The notes beneath the pieces are model-generated. The model made no database searches and was not told the DNA's origin. It was given only the letters and a program-made list of their open reading frames with translations. From Xenoacremonium recifei (taxonomy: Eukaryota; Ascomycota; Sordariomycetes; Hypocreales; Nectriaceae): DNA of 64,000 nucleotides. Of the stretch, positions 11,229-20,257 are shown piece by piece. Numbering within the stretch: position 1 is the stretch's first letter; each line of letters starts with the position of its first letter. The position numbers and the translations under genes are program-made. The DNA is taken from the NCBI GenBank assembly GCA_012184525.1, contig WOFQ01000008.1, positions 186,001 through 250,000 of the forward strand, in the 5' to 3' direction.

Positions 11229-13454
11229 ATGCCGATGCCTCTCACCATGCTGAGCGTCAACACCCTCCAGCCTCCTAAAACGGGGCGGTCGCGCTTCTCC
11301 AAGGCCTTGCCCGCCGTCCCGGGGCTTCACGATCACGACCACGATACTTACAGTCACGACGCCTCCTCGCCGCCAGCATCGCCGCCGAAGCACCCGCTCA
11401 ACCACCCGCTCCCGCTCCCGCCGCCGCCTCGCAAGGACAGCATAGCCAGCAACAACGCCGCCAAGTCGCTGAATGCTTCGCTGCCGCCGCTGCCCTTTGC
11501 AACCTCTTCCGCTGCCGCGCCGCCGCCTTCTGCGCCGCCCAAGATGGCCATCCCCCGCCGCCCCGTGGGCATGCCGGCGCAACCGCGGCCACCGATGAAG
11601 CCGCAGGCGGTATCTCCCGTGGAACAAGTGCCAGAACCGCAGCCCTCGTCGCCGTCCGAGTCGCTGTCCAGCATCCTGTCGGCCTACTCGCGCAGCTCGG
11701 GAGAGTCGCTGGTGCGCTCGTCCGAGGCCACGACCAGCGCGCGTGAATCGGAGACGGCCATGTCGCCGCGTGACGAGCAGCAGCAGCAGCATGCCTTGGG
11801 AATCCGAAATATGAGCATGGAGGCGTCAACAGCCAAGGCGCTGCCACAAATCCAAACCCAAAATTCACCTTTTATCCCGAACAACGTTGCGCCCACGGCA
11901 AACACTACTGCAGCTTATACGGCAGCTTATTCATATCCTGCCACTGCCACTTCCACTTCCACTTCCGCCCCTCCTCCACCTCCTTCCAAGGACGACCGAT
12001 ATAACCTCCCCAGCGCATCAAACTCTTCTAATTCTCCCTCCTCGCCTCCTCGCCCGCAGATCTGGCGGCGCCGCTCCCTCAAGGCCGATCGGAGCCTCGA
12101 TGTGCCCGATCTCCAGCTCGTGTCCAGCCACGGTTCAACGGCGTCGACCGTCAAACCCACCACAAGCAGCAGCCGCGACATCTCACAGTCAGCGCAGCAG
12201 CAGCAGCTCCCGCCGCAACCGGAGACTCAACCTCAGGCTCCCAAGGCGTCACCGCTGCCGCCTCAACCTCGTGGCGGACTGCCGGGTCGCAACATTCGCC
12301 CGTTGCAGCTTCGGCATCTGGAGGAGCAGCAGCAGCCAGCCGAGACGAACCGCTCCGTGCAGGCCATGGGCAACAACGCATCCTCCACCTCCACCACCAG
12401 CCCCGTCTCTAAGCTTAAGAATCTTAAGGACAAGCTACATCGCACCGGCCGCAAGGACTCCGAATCCAGTAGCACCTTCACCGAAACTACCATCACCCCC
12501 AGCCGCCCCCTGCCACAGCGGCCCCCAACGCCCGAGTACCAGAAGGAGGATATCAAGACTCCGATCCTCGACACCTTTGTGTCGCCTGTGTCGCCCGCCA
12601 CATCACCCGAGCTCCCATCCAATCCGTCCCCGGTGATACCGGCATCCAAGGATCTCCCCCGAGAGCCCTCGCCCAAGCGTCTCAGCAGCGAATCCAGGAT
12701 CACCCGGAAAGCTGTTCCCGCCGTATCGCCAGAGGTCACGGCGACAAAGCCTCTCCCGGCTCTGACGATTACGCCTCAGACCCCAGCGTCGGCACCCAGT
12801 CCAGCAGCTGCACCTATAAATACAGCATCTTCACCAGCACCGTCACCACCTGCAGCTCTGACGCAACTGCCCCCCCTGACGACCCAACTTCCCATCGGAG
12901 ATCTGGCTGGGAATCGATCGTCTGCCGGCAGCGATGCTGCATCGAGCCGCCAGTCACAGCAGTCTGCGGATGCCGCCACCTCAAACAAGTTCCCGCCGCG
13001 CAAGTCGTCCTCAAGATCCAATCTTCCTCGCATGGCCGAGGGCCCGCGGTACCCGGCCGAGCTGGACCCTCGCCTTGTCCAATCCGACAACGGCCTGCTC
13101 TACCGCGGCCGCGATGGCACGCTGTACCCGGAGATGAAGGTGGTGCAAGAACCCGACCCGCAGGCGTATTACTTCCCGAAACAGTCGGACGAGTTCATCT
13201 CCGACGGTGCGGTGCTACGGGCTGTGCCACTGCGCGACTCGCACTACAACTGCTATCACGGGCACAAGACGATGAACAGGCGGACCAACCGCAACTATCC
13301 CCTCACGTGCCAGACATGCGAGCGAGCGGACGCAGAGGACCGGTGGTCCTGCACGTTTTGCCATCTGCGCGTGTGTGAGGGTTGCTTCAAGGCGCTGAAC
13401 GGACATCAGCGCGATCTGCGGCTTCTCGTTGGCGAGCTGCGTACAGCCGCGTAA
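11229..13454 (+). CDS. Pro/Ser-rich protein with C-terminal Cys/His cluster
   Basis: Single exon, 741 residues. The first 600 or so are low-complexity (Pro, Ser, Ala, Gln), with poly-Pro runs and short basic patches. The last 130 or so are ordered and contain YPAELDPRLVQSDNGLLYRG, then CYHGH, CQTC, CTFC and CEGC in residues 672-741. The C-x2-C pairs look like a treble-clef or RING/ZZ-like zinc fold, but the spacing does not fit a named class that I recognise. The short NRRTNRNYPLTCQTC block is probably the conserved core. The function is unknown; SH3-ligand-like prolines would suit a scaffold role. ATG 11229 is the first ATG of the frame, with another two codons later. Confidence 0.8.
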   Translation: MPMPLTMLSVNTLQPPKTGRSRFSKALPAVPGLHDHDHDTYSHDASSPPASPPKHPLNHPLPLPPPPRKDSIASNNAAKSLNASLPPLPFATSSAAAPPPSAPPKMAIPRRPVGMPAQPRPPMKPQAVSPVEQVPEPQPSSPSESLSSILSAYSRSSGESLVRSSEATTSARESETAMSPRDEQQQQHALGIRNMSMEASTAKALPQIQTQNSPFIPNNVAPTANTTAAYTAAYSYPATATSTSTSAPPPPPSKDDRYNLPSASNSSNSPSSPPRPQIWRRRSLKADRSLDVPDLQLVSSHGSTASTVKPTTSSSRDISQSAQQQQLPPQPETQPQAPKASPLPPQPRGGLPGRNIRPLQLRHLEEQQQPAETNRSVQAMGNNASSTSTTSPVSKLKNLKDKLHRTGRKDSESSSTFTETTITPSRPLPQRPPTPEYQKEDIKTPILDTFVSPVSPATSPELPSNPSPVIPASKDLPREPSPKRLSSESRITRKAVPAVSPEVTATKPLPALTITPQTPASAPSPAAAPINTASSPAPSPPAALTQLPPLTTQLPIGDLAGNRSSAGSDAASSRQSQQSADAATSNKFPPRKSSSRSNLPRMAEGPRYPAELDPRLVQSDNGLLYRGRDGTLYPEMKVVQEPDPQAYYFPKQSDEFISDGAVLRAVPLRDSHYNCYHGHKTMNRRTNRNYPLTCQTCERADAEDRWSCTFCHLRVCEGCFKALNGHQRDLRLLVGELRTAA

Positions 13455-14365
13455 CGATGAACAACACGAGGAAAAACGACACTCGAGATCCACAGCTTCT
13501 TCACACTATTTGGGCGCATGATCCTACTCTAACTTCTCCTCTGTTCTCCTTTCTCTTCGTTTCTTTGTCATCTATAGGCTACGGATACACTAGATCACGG
13601 TTGCATGTACATGTACCATACGGGATGTGATGATGGGTCTTCGTGTGGGAAAAAAAAGGCTGGCATCCATGGGCAGGCGTGATAAAGGATTTGGGCTGTT
13701 CTGTTTCTTTTCTTAAAACCAAAAACAAGGTCTGACGATACCATTTCTCCCGGGGCGCATTTGGCTCGCCGCGGGATGAGAGTTTTGACATGTAGTAAAT
13801 GCGGAACGGAGGTCAATCAATCAATCAATCAATCGACTGGGTACAATACGCAGCGATGCAAATTAAACCAAACAATGTTCCTTGAGCATCTCTGATCTCA
13901 TCTCATCTCATCTTTGGGCATGTCCATGACGAGGACGAATGTGTTGCAGTGGCTGGGGGGCTTGTCGAACGTTGGCTGTCGTTTTCGGTCCGTCCCTAGT
14001 GAGGCGCCCAGTCCATGGACGCCACCTTTGACCGGTCCTTTGGATTCGAGGGTCACGAGTCGGCCGTAAGCGGTAGGTAAAATTGCACTGACTGGATCCA
14101 AACACCCCAAACCTACAACTGCATATATCAGTACATAACATCTCACAAAGCGGCAGCTCATTCATGATCTGATATCTTGACAGACGTCAACATGAGGCTC
14201 CGAATTTGGGTCCCTTCCCGTGTGGGGGCCGTTGGAATAGGGCTGCTTTCCCCACGTCAGACCTCGACCTCGACCATCGCCTAGGGAACTGGCTGGCCAG
14301 GTCCATCTCCAACTAGATCCTCCACCATCAACATCACCACCGCCATCACACACCACTAACGAGCC
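13455..14365. other. Intergenic spacer with TCAA microsatellite
   Basis: 911 bases between two plus-strand genes. It carries a tandem TCAA tract at 13813-13834 and a short catctcatctcatctcat run near 13900. It holds no supported open frame and probably contains the 3' end of the upstream gene and the promoter of the next. Confidence 0.5.
13813..13834 (+). repeat. TCAA microsatellite
   Basis: Five and a half perfect TCAA units in the intergenic spacer. Confidence 0.9.
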
Positions 14366-15826
14366 ATGTCCTCCTTACAGCGCTCCCGGTCGCTACGCAA
14401 ACCGACCCCTACAGGAACCAATCCTGCTACATCTCTCGATCCCCCCCTTTCGCGACGAGCCGACCCCGAGCCTCCTCGCCATGGATCCCCGAGCCGTCTC
14501 CCGACTGTCAAGCCGCTACCCGTCAAGCCACTCACCCGCAGCGCCACGCTCTCGAACGGTTCGACACGCGTTCTAAGGAGTGGCCAGACTGCTGCAGGAG
14601 GAGGCCTTTCACGCACGCCCTCGCTACGGCAGCAGACCGCCACGGAGCCGCCAGCGAGGAGCCAGACGTCGCGCTATCCGCCCTCGACGACGGCCACGAG
14701 GCCGCGACCTGCTGCGACGGCAACGCGGCCAACATCGTCTGATGGCCCGGCCTCGCAGACCCGGAGGCTGCCTGCACATACACGCGCCAAGAGCACGACG
14801 ACAGCCTCAACAACGACATCGTCGCTGCGGTCTGCCGCCCCTGTGCTCCGTCCCCCGTCCCAGACCTCCGGCACCGCCTCCCGACCTCCGTCCCAAACTT
14901 CCGGCACTGCGACCCGTCCCCGGCGCGGAACTCGTACGACGTCCCCTGAAGAGAAGGCCGCTCCAGCACCGGCACCGACAGCGGCCCCCCGCCTCCGGCC
15001 GGCCTTCAGCACCTTGCAGCAGCACTACTCGCCCGCCAAATCATCCGCCCCGAAACCCCTGACGGCGACCTTCCTCGCGCCGCCTTCACCGTCGAAGCTA
15101 CCCTCCAATGTCGCCGCCTCAGCAGAGACAAGTCGTCTACAGACCGAGTTATTACAGCTACACCTCCTACACCGCTGCGCCGGCGAAACAGACGCCCAAT
15201 GGCGTGCCAGCGCTCGCGAGAAGCTCGGGCAGCGCTTTGCACAGCTCGCTGCTGCGAGCCGCGACGTCAGTGAGAGGGAGCGCGCCGAGGTGGAGCGGGC
15301 GAACGTGCTTGCTCTCCGAAGCTGGGGCGGCGGCGGGCTGGAAGAGCGGATTCAGACGCTGGACCAGATCATGACGGGTCTATGGACAATGAGCGAGTCC
15401 GGTGGTCGGTACGCGCGTGTAGTGCGGCGGTTCGAGAAGTGGGTGGACCGGATGAGCGACGTGCAGGAAGCCCGGCGGGACAGCGGCGGTGATCTACTCC
15501 TTCAGACACCAGATGTGCTCTTCATCGGGGAGCTCGATGCAGCATGGAAGGACGAATGTGCTGGGTTACGGCGCCGGCTGGACGGGTGGAAGGGCCAGCT
15601 TGGCGAGATTGGAGGCGTCCCTGGTGACGAGAACGCCCAATCAAGCTTGGGTCGGATGTTGGAGAACGTCGGGCTACTGATTGATGACATGCTCGCGGAG
15701 CTGGATGTCATGGAGGATGTTGAGCGGGAGGCATTAGCGCAGGAGGATGAGTGGATTGAGAGGATGAATAGGGACGACGATGCAGATGATACCCCGAGAG
15801 CTGGAGCGATTTGGAGGGCCCTTTGA
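14366..15826 (+). CDS. Conserved fungal protein, basic disordered N-terminus and helical C-terminus
   Basis: Single exon, 486 residues. Residues 1-250 are Arg/Ser/Pro/Thr-rich and strongly basic, with repeated RPPSQTSGTA-type units. From about 255 the sequence becomes ordered and helical, starting ETSRLQTELLQLHLLHRC, then a long amphipathic segment and an acidic end. This layout (basic microtubule-binding-like tail followed by a coiled coil opening with an LxxELLxLxLL segment) resembles augmin subunit HAUS8. That is only a structural analogy. I do not recognise a named domain and give no function. Confidence 0.75.
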   Translation: MSSLQRSRSLRKPTPTGTNPATSLDPPLSRRADPEPPRHGSPSRLPTVKPLPVKPLTRSATLSNGSTRVLRSGQTAAGGGLSRTPSLRQQTATEPPARSQTSRYPPSTTATRPRPAATATRPTSSDGPASQTRRLPAHTRAKSTTTASTTTSSLRSAAPVLRPPSQTSGTASRPPSQTSGTATRPRRGTRTTSPEEKAAPAPAPTAAPRLRPAFSTLQQHYSPAKSSAPKPLTATFLAPPSPSKLPSNVAASAETSRLQTELLQLHLLHRCAGETDAQWRASAREKLGQRFAQLAAASRDVSERERAEVERANVLALRSWGGGGLEERIQTLDQIMTGLWTMSESGGRYARVVRRFEKWVDRMSDVQEARRDSGGDLLLQTPDVLFIGELDAAWKDECAGLRRRLDGWKGQLGEIGGVPGDENAQSSLGRMLENVGLLIDDMLAELDVMEDVEREALAQEDEWIERMNRDDDADDTPRAGAIWRAL

Positions 15827-16562
15827 GAAGCCGTGGTACTAGAATCAGGTTTGCATTGGAGTATTGACAGGACTCTCTGTAATTCATGAGAGCCAGGGAG
15901 AAATTGTTCATATATATCACGGCAAGCGGCACGAAAGAGACGAATGATGGTGAGACTGCTTTTGGTCATTTCAGAAAGCCGCTCTAGCTTAAAATGCGTG
16001 GGAGACAGACAAAACAAGAGCCCAAGGAGGCAGAAGCGAGGGAGAGGCAACAGCAGGTCATCAACGGCCTCAACGACATCGAATTCCAAACCAGCCCCTT
16101 CCCTATATCCCCCAATCCCCCGGGCCCCTCGCGATGATGGCTGGATATCAACGAGCAAAAAGACGTGTGCAGCGAATGCAACCTCCCATTCTAACTTTCA
16201 GTATCATGGCGTGGGCGGACTGCATTCTGTGGGAGGATAAAGAGCCCCTCAGAACCGCAGTCGCCCTCTAAATGTCCGAGTAAATAGTCGTTTCGGCCTG
16301 GAGAAGCAGAGAGACCTTTTTCTATCTGGGGGGCGAGCGGGAACAAGATATGTCGGGTCGGAGGACGATGCGCAAGAGGATAGGATCCGGTGGAGGGTTT
16401 CAGATAGACCGACGTGCATATCGGAGCAAGTTTCCCCTCCAGATAAACCCCCCCGCTTGGCATGAACCCTCCTGGAGAGCAGATGTCGGAGACCAAGAAG
16501 TAGGTTTCATGAGCGATTCCACGTGGTATGGCGGTGGCAGGGCATGTCAGATCGGAGCCCCC
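15827..16562. other. Convergent intergenic region
   Basis: 736 bases between convergent stop codons. Any open frames are short or antisense to neighbours. It likely holds the two 3' untranslated regions. Confidence 0.5.
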
Positions 16563-17345
16563 CTACAAGAAGGCTCTCCGCGGGAAGCCAACGCCCTCGA
16601 CGGCGGGCTCGTCGACGAACCAGCTGCAGCGCTCGCCGGTAGCTTCGTTGACGAGGGTGCAGGGCAGGCCGGTGTTAGAGTCGAAGATCTCCTTCATAAT
16701 CTCCTTCTTGCCACCGCCGGTAGCAACAAAGGCCACACGCACGGCGTGGGTGACGACAGGCAGGGTCAGGGTGATGCGCCGCGGGGGCGGCTTGGGCGAA
16801 TCCTCGATGGGGGCGACCCAGGCGCTGGTCTCGCGCAGCAGGGCGTGGCCGGGGAACAGCGAGCAGGTGTGGCCGTCGGGGCCGCAGCCGAGCAGCAGCA
16901 GGTCGAAGATGGGCAGGCGGACCGAGTCGCGGGAAGCGAAGCTCGCAACGAGGGCCTTCTCGTACTGGTCGGCCAGCTCCTGGATGTCGTCGAGCAGCGC
17001 AGGGTCGACGGCGTGGACGGTGGGCTGGGCATCGGCGGGCAGCTTGTCGAGCAGCTCGGCCTTGAGCAGGGCGTAGTTGGAGTCGGCGTGGTCGAGCGGC
17101 ACGGCGCGCTCGTCGGCGAAGAAGATCTCCCACTTGGCGAAGTCGATGGCGTCGTCGGGCGTCGAGGCGGGCGACAGCAGCGCGGCGGCCAGCGTCTTGG
17201 GCAGCGAGCCGCCCGAGACAGCTACCTTGAAGGCGCCATGGCGGGAGATGCCGGCGTTCTGGCTCTGGACGATGTAGGCGCGGAGGGCGGGCGCGAGGGC
17301 GTCGACGCTGGGGAACGCGTACAGGTTGGGCTGTGTCTTACCCAT
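16563..17345 (-). CDS. SOL1: 6-phosphogluconolactonase
   Basis: Single exon, 260 residues, close to the usual family length. The enzyme hydrolyses 6-phosphoglucono-1,5-lactone to 6-phosphogluconate in the oxidative pentose phosphate pathway, after glucose-6-phosphate dehydrogenase, in the cytosol. The family blocks are all present: SGGSLPK at residues 44-50, FFADERAVPLDHADSNY at 75-91 and GCGPDGHTCSLFPGH at 153-167. The gene is strongly GC-biased at third positions, which leaves long antisense frames open. Yeast has paralogues SOL1-4, so the symbol gives family rather than strict orthology. Confidence 0.95.
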   Translation of the reverse strand: MGKTQPNLYAFPSVDALAPALRAYIVQSQNAGISRHGAFKVAVSGGSLPKTLAAALLSPASTPDDAIDFAKWEIFFADERAVPLDHADSNYALLKAELLDKLPADAQPTVHAVDPALLDDIQELADQYEKALVASFASRDSVRLPIFDLLLLGCGPDGHTCSLFPGHALLRETSAWVAPIEDSPKPPPRRITLTLPVVTHAVRVAFVATGGGKKEIMKEIFDSNTGLPCTLVNEATGERCSWFVDEPAVEGVGFPRRAFL

Positions 17346-18206
17346 GGCTGGTCAAGAGAGAAGAGAAGAGAAGAGAGGAAGGGACGGGGGAGCGGAAAGA
17401 AGGAAAAGAAAGAGGGAAATTCGTCGGTGACGGATGGTGTTGAAGACGACGGCGACGATCTCGGCGGCCAGGCAGCGCAAGCGAATGGAAATAAATGAAT
17501 CGGTGGATGGAGGGGTTAATTTATTTTGGAGGGGGCGGGGAGACGTCGGCGTTGGTTGGCCTCTGAGCGAGAAGCGCGGGGTTGTTTTCTGCGGCGGTCG
17601 GTCGATTTCGCGGATTTTTGATCTTATTTTTGGAATTTTCGTTCGCGTTGCAGGGGATAGGCCCTGGCTGTTGGGGGTGGAGGTGAGGAGCACCGAAAGC
17701 CGCTGAGTATCTAGAGATGATGATGATGACGGGAGAAGAGAAGGAGGAGGAGAAGATCGTGGGTGAGGCTCGGGAGCGATAAAGCGCGGAAGGCAGGATG
17801 CAAGATAGGGCGATAGGAAGGTTCTAGAGGCGGTGGTTGGTGGACGGCAGCGGCTCCCAATTGCTGTGAGAGTTAGGAGTTAGAAGGCTAAGGTAAGGAG
17901 CGGAGCGTTAGGTTATAGCGAGGCACAGTAATAAGGAAAGTTGCTGGTTGTCGAGATGAGGCGGTTTGACAGCCCAAATCTGCCGACGGGACTCCATACC
18001 TCCAGATAAGGTACCCTTAATAAGACGCTGGCTCAAACGCACGCAGCCTTTGACGTGGGCGATCCTTTCGTCATCAACTCAATTCCGCCCTCCGTTTGCC
18101 GTCCGTCCCCTTCTTATCACAGCTTCCCATCAAACGCTCTGCCGACGTTCGTCTGACGCTGCTGGTGCGCTGTCGAATTGCGTTTGTTGGCACCCACCCT
18201 CGCTTG

Positions 18207-18227
18207 GGCGGCGGCGGCGGCGGCGGC
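18207..18227 (+). repeat. GGC trinucleotide repeat
   Basis: Seven perfect GGC units in intergenic DNA. Confidence 0.9.
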
Positions 18228-18836
18228 TAAAGCAAACTCGCCCAGCTGCTAGTGAGACGGTGGACAAAAGGGAAACGGTCGATGTCTTGCGCCTCACCCT
18301 TGCTGGCCTTGCGCAAACGGACCATTGGCGGCCGAGAGCGCTGTCACTGGGCGTGGGAGAGCGTTTGTCAAGCATGTGCTTGCAGCTGGGATGCAGCATT
18401 GCCTCCAAGCCAAGCGACTAGAGACCGTGTTAGTCCGGACGTTTCACTCCATGTCTTGTTTTATGATAAACTTAAAGTCCTCATCATGCATGCTGGTTCT
18501 AGAATTGGAAGCACTGCCGCTTCCGACACCTTGCATCACTCAATTCAATGTTGTGTTGTATTGCATTTCTTTCGTTGGGTTGCATGCATCCCCTTCCCAC
18601 GTTTTTCCAACAGCACATCGGACCCAACACCTCCTCCCCGTTGCTTCCCTGTGGCCGGTGATGGCAATGGCAATTCACATGAATGAGGTGTCGAAATAGC
18701 GGCAATTACCCGGTGCTGCGTCGCGCCTGCCGCAATTGTGAAGCATCGTGGGCGGGAGTGAATGACGTAACGTAACGCCAGACAAGATCAGTCCCCAACG
18801 GCCTCAGGCTTACAGGCCATTAAACCCCTCCAAACC

Positions 18837-18865
18837 CTGGCTGGCTTGGCCTGGCCTGGCCTGGC
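18837..18865 (+). repeat. CTGGC-type tandem repeat
   Basis: Imperfect tandem cctgg/ggcct units form a short GC-rich run (core ggcctggcctggcctggc). Confidence 0.8.
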
Positions 18866-19601
18866 ACTTCACCTTGTCCACTCCCCCACCCGCAAGCACT
18901 ACCATCTTCAATCCATCCGGTCCTCGCCAGCCTCTAGAGCCTCTTCAGGCGTTTGGCTTTCTAGCTTCTTGATAAACTCTTCAGGCCACGTGAGAGCCCA
19001 TTGGAACCATCCACAGTGACGGAAGAATGCCCTTCTTTTGACGAGCTAATTGCCGGCCTGCTATCTTCGCCACTCTGTTCAGCTCCCCGAACCATCTCCC
19101 AGTCCGTCGTCCCGGGTTTGTTCCTGCTTTTTACCTCGAGCCCGCGCATATGCAAGAGTCTGGATGACTGGGACTCTTCCCAACAAACCAGTATCCCGGA
19201 GCCTCCCACAGCCGGACTGTGGAGGCACTCGCTCAGGACCAGAGGAACTAGGGCTCTGTTCTTCAGCAAGCTTGTTGGCTCGTCGCAACGGCCCGGCTCA
19301 TGTCTTGGTTGGCTGGCCCTGAGTCGTCGTCGCAGTCGACAAACGTGTGGTGGAGTTGGCCCGAACGCTGGATGGATCACCCCTAGCCGGCTAATGGCCT
19401 TGGTTGCTGGTCTAATGCGCCGGACCCTCGACGTTCAAACGCCTCAACCACGAGCAGCCGAACGGGGAAAAGAGGCGAGCAGGAAGACGGGAAACGAGGC
19501 AGATCCTGCAGGGGCGGCAGCAGATCCAGGGTCCTGTCAAGTTGGAGTTGCTTGGGGAAAGAAATTGAGGGCTTGTGACTGACAGACAGGCAACGGTCAA
19601 C

Positions 19602-19622
19602 CAGCAGCAGCAGCAGCAGCAG
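19602..19622 (+). repeat. CAG trinucleotide repeat
   Basis: Seven perfect CAG units about 640 bases upstream of the SET gene, possibly within its transcribed leader. Confidence 0.9.
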
Positions 19623-20257
19623 CTTCTCACTAACGCAGACAGACACGGCATTCGTCCTGCAGTTCAACTTTTTTCACCTCGTCTTTTCTTTTTCCTGCTC
19701 CACCGCTCTGGGTGTCTCAACCCTCCTCCATCCTCAGAGAGTCGACGGGCCGCTCACCGTCCAATCCCAGATCGCAGCCTCATTTTGTGGCTTCAGACGG
19801 GTCCTCTTTGGCCCAGCAGAACGACATCATCACCTCGAGCCACAGGCAAGGGTCGTCGCGAGAGGAACCACACCCCCAGAATCCAGCGAGCAGACGACGC
19901 ACTGCCGAAGTTGCTGTCTATATACCTGCCTCCGTTGGCAACGAGCCACCCCCCCTTCTCGTCGTGCCTGGGCCGCCTCGGCCACCAGTCCTCATCTTCC
20001 GGCTGTCCCCTTCCTTCGGCTTCGTCTTTTACCGCCGGATCCGATCCCTGGCAATGCGTTGTCGTTTCCGGGTCCTGGCATCTTCTCATTCCTCGTCCCT
20101 GATTCCTGCCTGCAGTATGCCCCCTGCGTGCCTTAGCCGGAAAAGTCGTATATCATCTCCCCATCCCCTCGCCGCCTCGCCTTATACTGCCCCGGACGAA
20201 GACCTCGGATCTCGCCCCCCGTGCTAAGGCAGACCCTCGCCTCCCAGTGTGCTCAAC

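Larger units (their letters stand above)
17346..20257. other. Long divergent intergenic region
   Basis: About 2.9 kb between the lactonase start and the SET-gene start. It contains a GGC tract (18207-18227), a CTGGC-type repeat near 18840, a CRE/ATF-like TGACGTAA at 18763-18770 and a CAG tract at 19602-19622. Plus-strand open frames (for example 19575-20102) lack domains and look like leader sequence. A long 5' leader or a spliced leader of the SET gene is likely. Confidence 0.5.

Noticed and set aside
10884..11792. 302-codon minus-strand frame
   Set aside because: Antisense to the start of the Pro/Ser-rich gene. Its Arg/Gly-rich translation is the expected mirror of Pro/Ala/Ser codons.
16350..17498. 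382-codon plus-strand frame antisense to 6-phosphogluconolactonase
   Set aside because: It mirrors a well-supported enzyme gene with strong third-position GC bias, which keeps the antisense frame open. The translation has no domain.
19001..20102. Two plus-strand frames (19001-19582 and 19575-20102) upstream of the SET gene
   Set aside because: The first starts with TTG. Both lack domains and good splice links. They are more likely leader sequence.
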